Shown piece after piece: positions 1-10,410 of a DNA stretch of 60,989 bases. A model generated the notes under the pieces. It was not told the DNA's origin and did no database searches. It was given only the letters and a program-made list of their open reading frames with translations. Position numbers and translations under genes: made by a program. This stretch comes from Rhodopseudomonas infernalis (GTDB lineage: Bacteria > Pseudomonadota > Alphaproteobacteria > Rhizobiales > Xanthobacteraceae). Positions within the stretch are counted from its first letter, which is position 1. Each line of letters begins with the position of its first letter. The stretch is taken from the NCBI RefSeq assembly GCF_022271405.1, contig NZ_JAJNAL010000031.1, forward strand, positions 1-60,989, written 5' to 3'.

Positions 1-98
1 ACCCGCATTCGCGGGGGATGACGGTTGATGGTGAGGCTAACTCAGCGGCCTGCTCGCAACGCCTATTCGGCCTACAATTTCCCAGCTAAAGCACAACG

Positions 99-130
99 AA
101 AAAGGCGGCGCCATGCGGCACCGCCTTTCG
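99..130 (-). terminator. Rho-independent terminator of the alpha operon
   Basis: Read on the minus strand, a perfect or G-U-paired 12-bp stem (AAAGGCGGTGCC with GGCGCCGCCTTT) around a GCAT loop is followed directly by more Ts. It lies about 30 bp past the rplQ stop codon and is the expected end of the S10-spc-alpha transcript. Confidence 0.85.
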
Positions 131-157
131 AAACCAATCAGCCTGAAAGTGAGCAGC

Positions 158-571
158 TTACGCCGCTTCGGCCGAATCCTGCGTCGGACCCGAATCCTTG
201 CCCTTGGCGTCTTCGTCGCGGTCGACGAATTCGATCACCGCCATCGCGGCGTTGTCGCCGTAGCGGAAGCCGGCCTTGATGATGCGGGTGTAGCCGCCGT
301 TGCGGTCGGCGTAGCGCGGGGCCAGCACGTCGAACAGCTTCTTGACCTGATCCTTGTCGCGCATTTCGGCGATCGCCTGGCGGCGCTTGTCGAGGCCGCC
401 CTTCTTGCCGAGCGTGACCAGCTTCTCGACGATCGGCCGCAGCTCCTTGGCCTTCGGCAGCGTGGTGACGATCTGCTCGTGCTTGATCAGCGCGGCGCAC
501 ATGTTGGCGAACATCGCCTTGCGATGCTCGGCGGTGCGGTTGAGCTTCCGATGAACCTTGCCGTGACGCAT
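158..571 (-). CDS. rplQ: 50S ribosomal protein L17
   Basis: Large-subunit protein L17, 137 residues. The N-terminus [12 protein letters not shown] and the following [14 protein letters not shown]-like segment are diagnostic. The C-terminus is a short Asp/Glu/Lys-rich and Ala-rich tail beyond the conserved core, common in alphaproteobacteria. It is the last gene of the spc-alpha block, 144 bp after rpoA across a spacer that carries one copy of a palindromic repeat, and it is followed by a strong terminator. Confidence 0.97.
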   Translation of the reverse strand: MRHGKVHRKLNRTAEHRKAMFANMCAALIKHEQIVTTLPKAKELRPIVEKLVTLGKKGGLDKRRQAIAEMRDKDQVKKLFDVLAPRYADRNGGYTRIIKAGFRYGDNAAMAVIEFVDRDEDAKGKDSGPTQDSAEAA

Positions 572-644
572 GTTGTCAGTCCTTTACTCGATGATCCCGA
601 CGGTTCGTCGGAGTTGCAGGTGGGCTGCCTGCGTTCGCCCAGGA

Positions 645-712
645 GCGAGTGGTGAGTAGCGAATGGCGAATAGATCCTCTTCTACTCGCCACTCCCCTAC
701 TCGCTATTCGCC
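645..712. repeat. Palindromic spacer repeat, copy A (rpoA-rplQ spacer)
   Basis: Two facing arms (645-673 and 682-712) are built from near-identical 7-bp units of the form GCGA(A/G)T(A/G) or GCGAATGG and can fold into a long imperfect hairpin with many G-U pairs. The element ends 3 bp from the rpoA stop codon. The same unit recurs at 2319-2385, 15138-15200 and 30752-30847. Confidence 0.75.
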
Positions 713-715
713 TTC

Positions 716-1735
716 TTAGTAGTGGTCCTCGAAGCGCTTGGCGAGCTCGTCGATGTTCTCGGGCGGCCAGCCCGGCACTTCCATGCCGAGATGCAGACCC
801 ATCTGCGCCAGCACTTCCTTGATCTCGTTCAGCGACTTGCGGCCGAAGTTCGGAGTGCGGAGCATTTCGGCTTCCGACTTCTGCACCAGATCGCCGATGT
901 AGACGATGTTGTCGTTCTTCAGGCAGTTCGCCGAACGCACCGACAGTTCGAGTTCGTCCACCTTCTTGAGGAAGGCCGGGTTGAAGGCGAGATCCGGGAT
1001 GATCTCCTGGGTGACTTCCTTGCGCGGCTCTTCGAAGTTGACGAAGACGTTGAGCTGATCCTGCAGGATGCGGGCCGCATAGGCCACGGCGTCCTCCGGC
1101 GAGATCGCGCCGTTGGTCTCGACCGTCATGGTCAGCTTGTCGTAATCGAGGATCTGACCCTCGCGGGTGTTCTCGACCTTGTACGACACCTTGCGGACCG
1201 GCGAGAACAGGCTGTCGACCGGGATCAGGCCGATCGGCGCGTCTTCCGGACGGTTACGCTCGGCGGCGACGTAGCCCTTGCCGGTGTTGACGGTGAATTC
1301 CATGCGGATCTCGGCGCCCTCGTCGAGGGTGCAGAGCTGCAGATCGGGGTTCAGCACCACGATGTCGCCGACGGTCTGGATGTCGGCGGCGGTGACGGCG
1401 CCCGGGCCCTGCTTCTTGATGACCATCCGCTTCGGGCCTTCGCCCTGCATCTTCAGCGAGATGTCCTTGATGTTCAGCACGATGTCGGTGACGTCTTCAC
1501 GCACGCCGGCGATCGAGGAGAACTCGTGCAGCACGCCGTCGATGTGGACCGACTGCACCGCCGCGCCCTGCAGCGACGACAGCAGCACGCGCCGCAACGC
1601 GTTGCCCAGCGTCTGGCCGAAGCCGCGCTCGAGCGGTTCGGCGACCAGCGTCGCGAACTTGGTCGCATCGCTGCCCGGGGTCACCTGCAGCTTGTTCGGT
1701 CGAATGAGTTCTTGCCAATTCTTCTGGATCGTCAC
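716..1735 (-). CDS. rpoA: DNA-directed RNA polymerase subunit alpha
   Basis: RNA polymerase alpha, 339 residues. The N-terminal dimerisation/assembly domain (about 1-235) includes [20 protein letters not shown]. The C-terminal domain (about 250-325) carries the UP-element-binding determinant in [15 protein letters not shown] and the helix-hairpin-helix near [15 protein letters not shown]. It sits between rpsK and rplQ as in the classical alpha operon; rpsD, which lies here in enterobacteria, is absent, as is usual for alphaproteobacteria. Confidence 0.98.
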   Translation of the reverse strand: MTIQKNWQELIRPNKLQVTPGSDATKFATLVAEPLERGFGQTLGNALRRVLLSSLQGAAVQSVHIDGVLHEFSSIAGVREDVTDIVLNIKDISLKMQGEGPKRMVIKKQGPGAVTAADIQTVGDIVVLNPDLQLCTLDEGAEIRMEFTVNTGKGYVAAERNRPEDAPIGLIPVDSLFSPVRKVSYKVENTREGQILDYDKLTMTVETNGAISPEDAVAYAARILQDQLNVFVNFEEPRKEVTQEIIPDLAFNPAFLKKVDELELSVRSANCLKNDNIVYIGDLVQKSEAEMLRTPNFGRKSLNEIKEVLAQMGLHLGMEVPGWPPENIDELAKRFEDHY

Positions 1736-1871
1736 TGTGTCACCTTCCTGGCCAGTCCATCGCCGCCGAAAATCAAGGCGCGGGCGTCACTAGCATTGGA
1801 AACTGCGGATCAATCCGCGCCAAATATCGAAAACAGTCGCGGGCGGCACATGGCCACCCGCGAAAAAACAA

Positions 1872-2261
1872 TCAAACCCGGCGGCGCTTGCGAGGCCGGC
1901 AGCCGTTGTGCGGGATCGTGGTGACGTCGCGGATCGAGGTCACCGTGAAACCCGCAGCCTGCAGCGCGCGCAGCGCCGACTCACGACCCGAACCCGGACC
2001 TGCGACCTCGACTTCGAGGGTGCGCATGCCGTGCTCCTGCGCCTTCTTGGCGACGTCCTCGGCCGCGACCTGCGCGGCGTACGGGGTCGACTTGCGCGAG
2101 CCCTTGAAGCCCATCGTGCCGGCCGACGACCAGGCAATCGCATTGCCCTGCGCGTCGGTGATGGTGATGGTGGTGTTGTTGAACGACGAGTTCACATGCG
2201 CAATGCCCGAGGCGATGTTCTTGCGCTCGCGGCGGCGAATGCGGCCGGCTTCCTTAGCCAT
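1872..2261 (-). CDS. rpsK: 30S ribosomal protein S11
   Basis: Small-subunit platform protein S11, 129 residues, the usual length. Recognisable segments are [18 protein letters not shown] and the basic C-terminus [14 protein letters not shown]. It lies between rpsM and rpoA, in the same order and strand as the conserved operon. The 128-bp gap upstream to rpsM carries palindromic repeat copy B. Confidence 0.98.
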   Translation of the reverse strand: MAKEAGRIRRRERKNIASGIAHVNSSFNNTTITITDAQGNAIAWSSAGTMGFKGSRKSTPYAAQVAAEDVAKKAQEHGMRTLEVEVAGPGSGRESALRALQAAGFTVTSIRDVTTIPHNGCRPRKRRRV

Positions 2262-2318
2262 GGTCTACCTTTCTTGAGATCTCAACGCCGCCGTAACGCC
2301 AGCGGCTCCACCGAAAAG

Positions 2319-2385
2319 GCGAATGGCGAATAGCGAGTGGCGAATAGGGGAATCCCCTACTCGCCATTCACCATTCGCTACTCGC
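2319..2385. repeat. Palindromic spacer repeat, copy B (rpsM-rpsK spacer)
   Basis: This is the best-paired copy of the family. The left arm (2319-2351) and right arm (2353-2385) match almost throughout when one is reverse-complemented; the differences are A/G or C/T transitions that keep G-U pairing in RNA. Units of GCGAATGG, GCGAATAG and GCGAGTGG alternate. It lies 4 bp from the rpsM stop codon. Confidence 0.8.
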
Positions 2386-2389
2386 AATC

Positions 2390-2758
2390 TTACTTCTTCT
2401 TGCCAGCGATCGCCTTGGCCGGACCCTTGCGGGTGCGGGCGTTGGTGTGGGTGCGCTGACCACGCACCGGCAGACCGCGGCGATGACGCAGGCCGCGATA
2501 GCAGCCAAGGTCCATCAGGCGCTTGATGTTCATGCCGGTCTCACGGCGAAGGTCGCCTTCCACGAGGTAATCGCGGTCGATCACTTCGCGGATCTGCAGA
2601 ACCTCGGCGTCGCTGAGCTGGTTGACGCGGCGGTCGAGCGGGATCTTCACCTTCTCGACGATCTCGGCCGCGTTCTTCTGGCCGATGCCATGGATGTACT
2701 GAAGCGCGATCAGCACGCGCTTGTTGGTCGGGATATTCACGCCGGCAATACGGGCCAC
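2390..2758 (-). CDS. rpsM: 30S ribosomal protein S13
   Basis: S13 of the small-subunit head, 122 residues. I place the start at a GTG (2758), giving [15 protein letters not shown], because GGAGAG lies 6 bases ahead of it; the longer reading from a GTG at 2776 would translate through that ribosome-binding site. Family landmarks are [13 protein letters not shown] and the C-terminal [14 protein letters not shown]. It follows adk after 186 bp with no gene. Confidence 0.96.
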   Translation of the reverse strand: MARIAGVNIPTNKRVLIALQYIHGIGQKNAAEIVEKVKIPLDRRVNQLSDAEVLQIREVIDRDYLVEGDLRRETGMNIKRLMDLGCYRGLRHRRGLPVRGQRTHTNARTRKGPAKAIAGKKK

Positions 2759-2944
2759 AGACTTCTCTCCTGTCACCGACCGTCGGGCCGGTTGTATTTT
2801 GCTATCTCGGGCTGGCGTTCACATACGCGAACACGACGCCATCCCCTTCGCTTCTTTCGGGGCCCGGCATCGTCTGAAACCTATCCGACGGGATATCGGG
2901 CCTTATTAATGGATTCCGGCTTGCTTCGTCAACCGGATCCAGGT

Positions 2945-4006
2945 TCAAGATCTCTTTTTCGTGACCGACTTCGCCGCTTTGGCAGCTTTTTTGCTAGCCT
3001 TGGCGACGGATGTCTTGCCGGCCTTGACCGCTTTCTTGGCGGCCGATTTCGCCGATTTGGCCGCCTTGGCAGCACCCTTCACGGCCTTTTTGCCAGTCTT
3101 TTGAAGGGCTTTCGCCACCTTCTTCACGCCGGCCTTAGCACCAGATTTGACGCCAGCCTTCGAAGCCTTGGCCTTGGAGGCCTTTGCTTTCGGGAGCTTG
3201 GCCTGAGAGGCCTTTGCTTTAGAGACCTTTGCCTTGGAAGCCTTCGCCGGAGCCGCCTTGACGGATGCCGACTTGGACGAGGCCTTCTTGCTAACTGCCT
3301 TCTTGGCCGACGCTTTTTTGCCGGCGGGCTTCGCCGCGCCGGTCTTCGCCTTGCCGCTCGACTTGGTGGCCGATCGCTTCTTGGCCGAGGCGCTCTTGGC
3401 GGCCTTCTTCTTGTCGGCCTGGGCGACAGCGGCGAGCACCCGGCCGATCTCGCGGGTCACTTCGTCGATCGTCATCATGCCGTCGACCGTGAGCAGCTTG
3501 CGCTTCTCCGAGTAGTATTCCACCAGCGGCTCGGTCTGGGCGCGGTAGGCGGCCAGACGCTTGGCGAGCGCCTCGGCGTTGTCGTCGGCGCGCGGCTCCT
3601 CGCCCCTCGCCCGCATCTCGGCGACGCGGGTCTCGACCCGCGCCAGCAGCGCGCTTTCGTTGACCCGCAGTTCGACCACGGCGTCGAGCGACAGCTTCTT
3701 GTCCTTGAGCAGCGAATCGAGCGCCTCGGCCTGCGGCACGGTGCGCGGGAAGCCGTCGAGGATGAAGCCGTTGGCGGCGTCGTCCTGCTCGATGCGGTCG
3801 GAGATGATGCCGATCACCACCTCGTCCGGCACCAGGCCGCCGCTGGCCATGATGTCCTTGGCCTTGAGGCCGACCGGCGTGCCGGCCGCCACAGCGGCGC
3901 GCAGCATGTCACCCGTCGAGAGCTGCACGATGCCGTGCTGCTCGACCAGACGGGCCGCTTGCGTCCCCTTGCCCGCGCCTGGCGGTCCGAGAAGGATCAG
4001 TCTCAT
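2945..4006 (-). CDS. adk: Adenylate kinase with long histone H1-like C-terminal tail
   Basis: Catalyses ATP + AMP to 2 ADP. Residues 1-195 form a normal short-LID adenylate kinase: P-loop GPPGAGKGT (7-15), AMP-binding STGDMLR (30-36) and [11 protein letters not shown] (84-94), and a short LID without the zinc Cys. Residues from about 197 to 353 are an extension of Lys, Ala, Ser and a few Val/Gly/Thr in AKASKAK-type repeats, with no aromatic residue and no acidic residue after D198, resembling histone H1 or AlgP tails. Most bacterial homologues stop near 190-217 residues. The start overlaps the secY stop codon (ATGA), so the two are translationally coupled. The kinase call is certain; the role of the tail (nucleic acid or ribosome association?) is inference. 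Confidence 0.95.
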   Translation of the reverse strand: MRLILLGPPGAGKGTQAARLVEQHGIVQLSTGDMLRAAVAAGTPVGLKAKDIMASGGLVPDEVVIGIISDRIEQDDAANGFILDGFPRTVPQAEALDSLLKDKKLSLDAVVELRVNESALLARVETRVAEMRARGEEPRADDNAEALAKRLAAYRAQTEPLVEYYSEKRKLLTVDGMMTIDEVTREIGRVLAAVAQADKKKAAKSASAKKRSATKSSGKAKTGAAKPAGKKASAKKAVSKKASSKSASVKAAPAKASKAKVSKAKASQAKLPKAKASKAKASKAGVKSGAKAGVKKVAKALQKTGKKAVKGAAKAAKSAKSAAKKAVKAGKTSVAKASKKAAKAAKSVTKKRS

Positions 4007-5334
4007 TTCTTGCGGCCCCTCAACTTCGACTTCCGGATCAAGCCTTCATACTGGTGCGCCAGCAGATAGCCCTGGACTTGAGCCACGGTATCCATGGTGA
4101 CGCTGACCACGATCAGGAGCGAAGTTCCGCCGAAATAGAACGGCACCGAAGCGTAGGAGATCAGCACTTCGGGAATCAAGCAGACGATCGCCAGATAGAT
4201 CGCACCGACCACGGTGATGCGCGTCAGAACGTAATCGATGTATTCGGCGGTGCGCTCGCCCGGCCGGATGCCCGGAATGAAGCCGCCGTGCTTCTTGAGA
4301 TTGTCGGCGGTCTCGGTCGGGTTGAACACGATGGCGGTGTAGAAGAACGCGAAGAACACGATCATCGCGATATAGAACACCAGGAACAGCGGCCGGCCGT
4401 GACCGAACTGCGTCACGATCCACTGGAACCATTCGGGACCCGTACCGGCGTTGAAGCTGGCGATCGTGGTCGGCAGCAGCAGCAGCGACGACGCGAAGAT
4501 CGGCGGGATGACGCCCGAGGTGTTGAGCTTGAGCGGCAGATGCGAGGACTGGCCCTCGAACATCTTGTTGCCGACCTGGCGCTTCGGATACTGGATCAGC
4601 AGCCGGCGCTGGGCGCGCTCCATGAACACGATGAAGGCGATCACGACCACGGCCATCACCAGCACGACCAGGATCAGGCCGGTCGACAGAGCCCCCTGAC
4701 GGCCGAGCTCGAGCATGTTGGCGAGCGCCGACGGCAGCTCGGCCACGATGCCGGCCAGGATGATCAGCGAGATGCCGTTGCCGATGCCGCGCGAGGTGAT
4801 CTGCTCACCCAGCCACATCAGGAACATCGTGCCGCCGGTCAGCGTGATGGTGGTCGACAGCAGGAAGAACACGCCCGGCTCAGCCACCACGTTGCCGGCG
4901 CCCTGCAGGCCGACGGCGATGCCGTAGGACTGGAACGTCGCGAGGATGACGGTGAGATAACGGGTATATTGATTGAGCGTTTTGCGGCCGCTCTCGCCTT
5001 CCTTCTTCAGCGCTTCCAGCTGCGGCGACACCGTCGTCAGCAGCTGGACGATGATCGATGCCGAGATGTACGGCATGATGTTGAGCGCGAAGATCGCCAT
5101 GCGGTGGATGCCACCGCCGGCGAACATGTTGAACATGCCGAGAATGCCGCCGGCCTGCGACCGGAACACCTGCTCCCACACCGTCGGATCAATGCCGGGG
5201 AGCGGGATGTAAGTGCCGAGGCGATAGACCAGCAGCGCACCGAGCGTGAACCAGATCCGCTTCTTCAGCTCTTCGGCTTTACCAAGCGCCGAGAAGTTGA
5301 GATTCGCCGCAAGTTGTTCCGCTGCAGAGACCAT
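4003..5334 (-). CDS. secY: Protein translocase subunit SecY
   Basis: Channel subunit of the Sec translocon in the inner membrane, 443 residues. Ten hydrophobic segments are visible. Landmarks are [13 protein letters not shown] near the N-terminus, the glycine-rich plug region after [35 protein letters not shown], and the [11 protein letters not shown] loop that contacts ribosome and SecA. The last codons overlap the adk start. It is preceded by rplO across 146 bp that contains a small GC-rich palindrome. Confidence 0.98.
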   Translation of the reverse strand: MVSAAEQLAANLNFSALGKAEELKKRIWFTLGALLVYRLGTYIPLPGIDPTVWEQVFRSQAGGILGMFNMFAGGGIHRMAIFALNIMPYISASIIVQLLTTVSPQLEALKKEGESGRKTLNQYTRYLTVILATFQSYGIAVGLQGAGNVVAEPGVFFLLSTTITLTGGTMFLMWLGEQITSRGIGNGISLIILAGIVAELPSALANMLELGRQGALSTGLILVVLVMAVVVIAFIVFMERAQRRLLIQYPKRQVGNKMFEGQSSHLPLKLNTSGVIPPIFASSLLLLPTTIASFNAGTGPEWFQWIVTQFGHGRPLFLVFYIAMIVFFAFFYTAIVFNPTETADNLKKHGGFIPGIRPGERTAEYIDYVLTRITVVGAIYLAIVCLIPEVLISYASVPFYFGGTSLLIVVSVTMDTVAQVQGYLLAHQYEGLIRKSKLRGRKK

Positions 5335-5428
5335 GTCCGGCTTTCTCCCGCGCTACTCGACCCGTGGCCGCCGGATGCGGCGGCCCGGTCAGCGCCGGGC
5401 ATCAATTTGGTGCGCAACTAACGAAAAA

Positions 5429-5479
5429 TCCACCATCCCGGCAAGGCCGGTGCCCGCTTTCGCGGGCTATGACGGCAAT
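5429..5479. repeat. Short intergenic palindrome (rplO-secY spacer)
   Basis: The spacer contains CCCGGCAAGGCCGG followed by CCCGCTTTCGCGGG and ATGACGG. A cognate fragment, CCCGCATTCGCGGG with GATGACGG, is at positions 2-24. The stem-loop plus ATGACG tail resembles the larger palindromes at 40757-40858 and 41989-42076, so I treat it as a truncated member of that family. Confidence 0.5.
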
Positions 5480-5480
5480 G

Positions 5481-5966
5481 TTACGCAGCCTCGCCTTCGT
5501 CCTTCTTCGGCGCCAGGATCTTCACCGTGCCGCCGGCCTTCTCGACCGCCTCGATCGCCGACTTGGTGGCGCCGTGGACTTCGATGTTCAGCTTGGTGGT
5601 GATTTCACCACGGCCGAGCAGACGCACGCCGTCACGCGAACGGCGCAGAACGCCGGCCTCGACCAGTGCCGCGGCGTCGATCACCTTACCGGCGTCGATC
5701 GTCTTGGCGTCGACCGCTTCCTGCAGGCGGTCGAGATTGATCTCGGAGAATTCGAGACGGAAGATGTTGTTGAAGCCGCGCTTCGGCAGACGACGATGCA
5801 ACGGCATCTGGCCGCCTTCGAAGCCCTTGATGCGCACGCCCGAACGCGCGGTCTGGCCCTTGCCGCCACGACCGCCGGTCTTGCCCTTGCCGGAACCGAT
5901 GCCGCGGCCGATGCGCATGCGCTTCTTGCGCGCGCCCGGATTGTCGGAGATCTCGTCGAGCTTCAT
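5481..5966 (-). CDS. rplO: 50S ribosomal protein L15
   Basis: L15, 161 residues. The glycine/lysine-rich N-terminal region [19 protein letters not shown] and the following [18 protein letters not shown] are the family signature. A slightly long acidic C-terminal tail ends the protein. It lies 12 bp after rpmD, as in the standard spc order. Confidence 0.98.
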   Translation of the reverse strand: MKLDEISDNPGARKKRMRIGRGIGSGKGKTGGRGGKGQTARSGVRIKGFEGGQMPLHRRLPKRGFNNIFRLEFSEINLDRLQEAVDAKTIDAGKVIDAAALVEAGVLRRSRDGVRLLGRGEITTKLNIEVHGATKSAIEAVEKAGGTVKILAPKKDEGEAA

Positions 5967-5978
5967 CGCTCTACCCTC

Positions 5979-6173
5979 TTACTTCTCGTCGACGACGCGA
6001 ACGAGGTGTTGCACCTTGGCGATCATGCCGCGAACTTCAGGCGTATCCTGCAGCTCGGTGACCCGGCCGATCTTGTTGAGCTTGAGGCCGACCAGCGTCG
6101 CACGCTGCGAGGAATGGCGCCGGATGGGGCTGCCGATCTGCTCGACCTTGATCATGTTTGCGGCCTTGGCCAT
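5979..6173 (-). CDS. rpmD: 50S ribosomal protein L30
   Basis: L30, 64 residues, carrying [20 protein letters not shown] and [16 protein letters not shown] choose the ATG at 6173 ([10 protein letters not shown]) because GGAG lies 8 bases ahead of it; a GTG three codons further up would overlap that site. It stands between rpsE and rplO. Confidence 0.96.
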   Translation of the reverse strand: MAKAANMIKVEQIGSPIRRHSSQRATLVGLKLNKIGRVTELQDTPEVRGMIAKVQHLVRVVDEK

Positions 6174-6223
6174 CGTCTTCACTCCAGATCGCGTCTTGTG
6201 TCAGCGTGATCGCCGACTCCGAG

Positions 6224-6796
6224 TTATTCGGCAACCACTTCCGCATCGCCGCCGATGCGGCGGGACTGCAGGGTGGAGACCTTGATGTTGCGGCGAGCCG
6301 CAACAGCGCGCGGCGAATCGAGGTGCTTCAGCGCATCGAAGGTTGCGCGAACCATGTTGTAGGGGTTCGACGAACCGATCGACTTCGCCACCACGTCCTG
6401 GATGCCGAGCGTCTCGAACACGGCGCGCATCGGACCGCCGGCGATGATGCCGGTACCAGCCGGAGCGGCACGCAGATAGACGCGACCGGCGCCGTGACGG
6501 CCGGCGATGTCGTGATGCAGCGTGCGGCCTTCGCGCAGAGCGACGCGGGTCAGGTTGCGCTTCGCCGACTCGGTCGCCTTGCGGATCGCTTCCGGAACTT
6601 CGCGCGCCTTGCCGTGGCCGAAGCCGACGCGGCCCTTCTGATCGCCGATCACGACCAGTGCGGCAAAACCAAAGCGCTTACCGCCCTTCACAACCTTCGC
6701 CACACGGTTGATGTGGACGAGCTTGTCGACGAACTCGCTGTCGCGCTCCTCGCGATTGCTCCGTTCGCGTCCACCGCGTTCGCGTTCACCTGCCAT
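6224..6796 (-). CDS. rpsE: 30S ribosomal protein S5
   Basis: S5, 190 residues, a decoding-fidelity protein. The N-terminal 20 residues are a charged Arg/Glu extension ([17 protein letters not shown]). The double-stranded-RNA-binding fold follows with [18 protein letters not shown] and the C-terminal domain [18 protein letters not shown] start at the ATG at 6796; an in-frame TTG four codons upstream abuts the AAGGA motif and is less likely. Confidence 0.96.
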   Translation of the reverse strand: MAGERERGGRERSNREERDSEFVDKLVHINRVAKVVKGGKRFGFAALVVIGDQKGRVGFGHGKAREVPEAIRKATESAKRNLTRVALREGRTLHHDIAGRHGAGRVYLRAAPAGTGIIAGGPMRAVFETLGIQDVVAKSIGSSNPYNMVRATFDALKHLDSPRAVAARRNIKVSTLQSRRIGGDAEVVAE

Positions 6797-6856
6797 GGTG
6801 TTTTCCAATCCTTGCGAGGCCGAGGCCCCGATCCTGGTATCCGTTCAATTCGAAAA

Positions 6857-7219
6857 TTAGAAGCTCAGTCCGCCTTCGCGGGCTGCATCGGCCAGCGCCT
6901 TGACGCGACCGTGATACAGATAGCCGCCGCGATCGAACACGACTTCCTTGACGCCCTGCTTCACCGCCCGCTCCGCGACCAACTTGCCGACAGCCTTGGC
7001 GGCGTCGATATCGGCGCCGGTGTTGCCGGCCTCGCGCAGCGTCTTCTCCAGCGACGACGCCGAAGCCAGCGTCTCGCCCTTCAGGTCGTCGATGACCTGG
7101 GCGTAGATGTGCTTCGACGAGCGGAAGATCGACAGCCGCGGGCGGCCGTTGGCGGTGCGCCGGAGCGCGATCCTGACCCGTGTCTTGCGCCGGGCGTTCG
7201 TGACATTCAACTTCGACAT
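6857..7219 (-). CDS. rplR: 50S ribosomal protein L18
   Basis: L18, which binds 5S rRNA, 120 residues. Landmarks are [20 protein letters not shown] and the C-terminal [20 protein letters not shown]. It follows rplF by 12 bp and precedes rpsE by 60 bp. Confidence 0.98.
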   Translation of the reverse strand: MSKLNVTNARRKTRVRIALRRTANGRPRLSIFRSSKHIYAQVIDDLKGETLASASSLEKTLREAGNTGADIDAAKAVGKLVAERAVKQGVKEVVFDRGGYLYHGRVKALADAAREGGLSF

Positions 7220-7231
7220 GACCCGGCTCCG

Positions 7232-7765
7232 TTACTTCTTCTTGCCTTCCTTGCGGAAGATGAACTCGTCGGAATAACGCACGCCCTTGCCCTTGTAGGG
7301 CTCCGGCGGACGGTAGTCTCGAATCTCGGCCGCGACCTGACCGACCTTCTGCGAGTCGATGCCGACGACGTTGATCTCGGTCGGCTTCGGCACCGTGATG
7401 GTGATGCCTTCCGGGATGTCGTACAGCACGTCGTGGCTGTAGCCGAGCGCGAGCTGCAGCTTCTTGCCCTGCAGTGCGGCACGATAGCCGACGCCGGTGA
7501 TCTCAAGCTTCTTCTCGAAGCCCTTCGTGACGCCCTCGACCAGGTTCGCGATCTGGGCGCGAGCCGTGCCGTACAGCGCCTGGGCGCGGTTGGTCTCGTG
7601 GCGCGGCGCCACCTTAACCGAACCGTCCTCGAACTTGACGTCGACGTCGTCGTGCACGACGAACTGAAGCTGACCCTTCGGCCCCTTCATCTTGACGGTC
7701 TGACCCTCGACGGTCGCCGTCACGCCGGACGGGACCGTGACGGGCTTCTTGCCAACGCGTGACAT
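7232..7765 (-). CDS. rplF: 50S ribosomal protein L6
   Basis: L6, 177 residues from [16 protein letters not shown] longer in-frame reading to 7807 adds 14 residues with no family counterpart, so I reject it. The C-terminal segment [18 protein letters not shown] is the classical L6 signature. The gene follows rpsH after 113 bp. Confidence 0.97.
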   Translation of the reverse strand: MSRVGKKPVTVPSGVTATVEGQTVKMKGPKGQLQFVVHDDVDVKFEDGSVKVAPRHETNRAQALYGTARAQIANLVEGVTKGFEKKLEITGVGYRAALQGKKLQLALGYSHDVLYDIPEGITITVPKPTEINVVGIDSQKVGQVAAEIRDYRPPEPYKGKGVRYSDEFIFRKEGKKK

Positions 7766-7878
7766 GGTCGATCCTTTTTCAACCCTGCATCTTCCGGCGT
7801 GATTCACGCCACGGTCGATGCTTCAATTTCCGTTCTTGTCGCGCGTCGGCCGGATCCTCCCGGCCGCCGCGCCTGCGA

Positions 7879-8277
7879 TTAGAACACCGTGAACAGAACC
7901 TCGCCGCCGACATTGGCGTCGCGGGCGTCGTGATCGGCCATGATCCCCTTCGGGGTCGACAGCACCGAGATGCCGAGGCCGTTGTTGACGCGCGGAAGGT
8001 TCTTCACGGACGCGTAGACCCGACGGCCCGGGCGCGACACGCGCTCGATTTCGCGGATCACCGGCTCGCCGTCGAAGTACTTCAGCTCGATCTCGAGCTC
8101 GCTGCGTCCCGACGGATGCTCGACGCTGGCGTAGCCACGGATGTAGCCCTCGCTCTTCAGCACTTCGAGCACGTTGGCGCGCATCTTGGAGCCCGGGGTC
8201 GAAACCTTGGACTTGGCCCGCATCTGCGCGTTGCGGATGCGGGTGATGAGATCACTGATCGGATCGTGCGTGGACAT
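7879..8277 (-). CDS. rpsH: 30S ribosomal protein S8
   Basis: S8, 132 residues, a central-domain 16S binder and in enterobacteria the translational repressor of the spc operon. N-terminal [18 protein letters not shown] and C-terminal [20 protein letters not shown] are typical. It is 15 bp after rpsN. Confidence 0.98.
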   Translation of the reverse strand: MSTHDPISDLITRIRNAQMRAKSKVSTPGSKMRANVLEVLKSEGYIRGYASVEHPSGRSELEIELKYFDGEPVIREIERVSRPGRRVYASVKNLPRVNNGLGISVLSTPKGIMADHDARDANVGGEVLFTVF

Positions 8278-8292
8278 CTGACGACCCTCCCC

Positions 8293-8598
8293 TTACCAGC
8301 TCGACTTCACGAGGCCCGGAACCAGGCCCCTCGAACCCAGGTCGCGGATCGCGATACGGCTCAGCTTGTTCAGGCGATAGACCGAGCGGGAACGGCCGGT
8401 GATTTCGCAGCGGTTGCGAATCCGGGTGGCCGACGAATTGCGCGGCATCTCGGCGAGCTTCAGGGTCGCCGCGAAACGCTCCTCCATCGGGAGGTCCTTG
8501 TCGGCGATGATGGCCTTCAGACGGGCGCGCTTCGGCGCCGCGTTCTTGCTCATCTTCTTCCGACGATTGTTCTTCTCGATCGAACTCTTCTTTGCCAT
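8293..8598 (-). CDS. rpsN: 30S ribosomal protein S14 (zinc-independent form)
   Basis: S14, 101 residues. This is the long form without the CxxC zinc knuckle of the short paralogue: only one cysteine is present (in [15 protein letters not shown]). The C-terminus [13 protein letters not shown] is diagnostic. It lies between rplE and rpsH. Confidence 0.98.
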   Translation of the reverse strand: MAKKSSIEKNNRRKKMSKNAAPKRARLKAIIADKDLPMEERFAATLKLAEMPRNSSATRIRNRCEITGRSRSVYRLNKLSRIAIRDLGSRGLVPGLVKSSW

Positions 8599-8641
8599 GC
8601 CAGGCTCCTGGGTTTCCGCGTTTGAGAGGCTTTTCAGCGTC

Positions 8642-9199
8642 TCACTGCCGGAACGGGAAATTGAATGCAGTCAACAACGCACGCGCTTCGTCATCGGTCG
8701 GCGCCGTCGTGCAAACGGTGATGTCCATACCCCACGACTCGCCAGTCTTGTCGAAGTCGATTTCGGGGAAAATGATGTGCTCCTTGATGCCGAGCGAGTA
8801 GTTGCCACGGCCGTCGAAGCTCTTCGGGTTCAGGCCGCGGAAGTCGCGGACGCGCGGCAGCGCAACCGTGATCAGGCGGTCGATGAACTCGTACATTTTG
8901 GCGCCGCGCAGCGTGACCTTGCAGCCGATCGGCTGATTCTCACGCAGCTTGAAGGTCGAGATCGCGACGCGCGAATAGGTCACGACCGCCTTCTGACCGG
9001 CGATCAGCGACATATCGGCCGCCGCCTGCTCAGCTTTCTTGCGATCGTTGACCGCCTCGCCGACGCCCATGTTCAGCACGACTTTCTCGAGCTTGGGAAC
9101 CTGCATGGCGTTGGCGTAACCGAACTTCTCGGTCAGCGCGGTGCGGATGCTCTTGTCGTATTCCGTGCGCAGGCGCGGAACGTATGCGGTCTCAGCCAT
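8642..9199 (-). CDS. rplE: 50S ribosomal protein L5
   Basis: L5, which binds 5S rRNA and P-site tRNA, 185 residues. [18 protein letters not shown] and [19 protein letters not shown] are diagnostic. Its start overlaps the 3' end of rplX by 8 bp, suggesting coupled translation. Confidence 0.98.
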   Translation of the reverse strand: MAETAYVPRLRTEYDKSIRTALTEKFGYANAMQVPKLEKVVLNMGVGEAVNDRKKAEQAAADMSLIAGQKAVVTYSRVAISTFKLRENQPIGCKVTLRGAKMYEFIDRLITVALPRVRDFRGLNPKSFDGRGNYSLGIKEHIIFPEIDFDKTGESWGMDITVCTTAPTDDEARALLTAFNFPFRQ

Positions 9200-9506
9200 C
9201 GATCTCTGCTCCCGAGCTCTTGGCGATGCGAACCTTCTTGCCGTCCGCCAGAACCTTGAAACCGACCCGGGTCGGTTTGCCGTCCTTGCCGACGATCGCG
9301 ATATTGGACAGGTGGATCGGCGCCTCTTTCGAGATGATGCCGCCTTCCTGGGTCTGGGACTGCTTCTGGTGCCGCTTGATCATGTTGATGCCACGCACCA
9401 GCGCCACGTCGGCGTCCGGACGGACTTCGAACACTTCGCCGGTGCGACCCTTGTCGCGCCCGCTCAGTACGATCACCTTGTCACCCTTGCGGATCTTGGC
9501 CGCCAT
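9192..9506 (-). CDS. rplX: 50S ribosomal protein L24
   Basis: L24, 104 residues from [20 protein letters not shown], containing the KOW motif. The reading frame is open further upstream into rplN, but the ATG at 9506 gives the family length. It overlaps the rplN stop codon by one base and the rplE start by 8 bp, so three genes are tightly linked. Confidence 0.97.
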   Translation of the reverse strand: MAAKIRKGDKVIVLSGRDKGRTGEVFEVRPDADVALVRGINMIKRHQKQSQTQEGGIISKEAPIHLSNIAIVGKDGKPTRVGFKVLADGKKVRIAKSSGAEIDG

Positions 9507-9874
9507 CACAGCACCTCCGGCGCCAGCGAAATGATTTTCATGTGGTTCTTCGCACGCAGTTCGCGCGGCACCGGCCCGAAAATGCGGGTGCCGACCGGCT
9601 CGGACTGATTGTTGATCAGCACGGCGGCGTTGCGATCGAAGCGGATGACGGAGCCGTCGGGGCGGCGGATGTCCTTGCGGACCCGGACCACCACGGCCTT
9701 CATGACGTCGCCCTTCTTCACCTTGCCGCGCGGAATCGCTTCCTTGATCGACACTACGATAACGTCGCCCACGGTGGCATAGCGGCGCTTGGAGCCCCCC
9801 AGCACCTTGATGCACATGACACGGCGTGCGCCGGAATTATCGGCCACGTCGAGGTTGGTCTGCATCTGGATCAT
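9506..9874 (-). CDS. rplN: 50S ribosomal protein L14
   Basis: L14, 122 residues. It begins [19 protein letters not shown] and contains [20 protein letters not shown], both highly conserved. It follows rpsQ by 61 bp and overlaps rplX by one base. Confidence 0.98.
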   Translation of the reverse strand: MIQMQTNLDVADNSGARRVMCIKVLGGSKRRYATVGDVIVVSIKEAIPRGKVKKGDVMKAVVVRVRKDIRRPDGSVIRFDRNAAVLINNQSEPVGTRIFGPVPRELRAKNHMKIISLAPEVL

Positions 9875-9935
9875 TGATGCACCTCGTCCTCTCTCTAATG
9901 CGCGATTGCGCTCTCAACTGACGCGCGAACTGCGC

Positions 9936-10184
9936 TTAAGCGGTCTTCTTAGGTTCGCCCCGGACAACGGTCCAGCGCTTGAGCTTGGAGATCGGCTTGC
10001 TCTCCTCGATCCAAACCATATCGCCCGGATGGAACTGATTGTTCTCGTCGTGGGCGTGGTAGTTCTTCGAGCGGCGGATCGTCTTCTTGTAGATCGGGTG
10101 GGTGAAGCGACGGTCGACGCGCACCACAATCGTCTTTGCTTGCTTGTCGCTGACGACCACGCCCTGCAGGGTCCTCTTCGGCAT
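9936..10184 (-). CDS. rpsQ: 30S ribosomal protein S17
   Basis: S17, 82 residues, an OB-fold 16S rRNA binder. [20 protein letters not shown] and [20 protein letters not shown] identify it. It lies 11 bp after rpmC. Confidence 0.98.
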   Translation of the reverse strand: MPKRTLQGVVVSDKQAKTIVVRVDRRFTHPIYKKTIRRSKNYHAHDENNQFHPGDMVWIEESKPISKLKRWTVVRGEPKKTA

Positions 10185-10195
10185 GTTGAACGTCC

Positions 10196-10405
10196 TTACT
10201 TCGTCTTGCCGGCGCGCTTCTGCGCGGCGATGGTCTTGATCCGGGCGATATCGCGACGGGCCTCGCGCAGCCGCGAGGTGCTCTCGAGCTGACCGGTGGC
10301 GCGCTGGAAGCGCAGGTTGAAGCGCTCCTTCTTCAAATTCAGGATGGCGTCATCCATCTGGTCTTCGCTCATCGCGCGGATGTCGGCGGTCTTCATCTCG
10401 GCCAT
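10196..10405 (-). CDS. rpmC: 50S ribosomal protein L29
   Basis: L29, 69 residues, two-helix protein near the tunnel exit. It carries [21 protein letters not shown] choose the ATG at 10405 ([10 protein letters not shown]): GGAG lies 8 bases upstream. The ATG two codons further up overlaps the rplP stop codon and is too close to that site. Confidence 0.95.
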   Translation of the reverse strand: MAEMKTADIRAMSEDQMDDAILNLKKERFNLRFQRATGQLESTSRLREARRDIARIKTIAAQKRAGKTK

Positions 10406-10410
10406 GTCCA

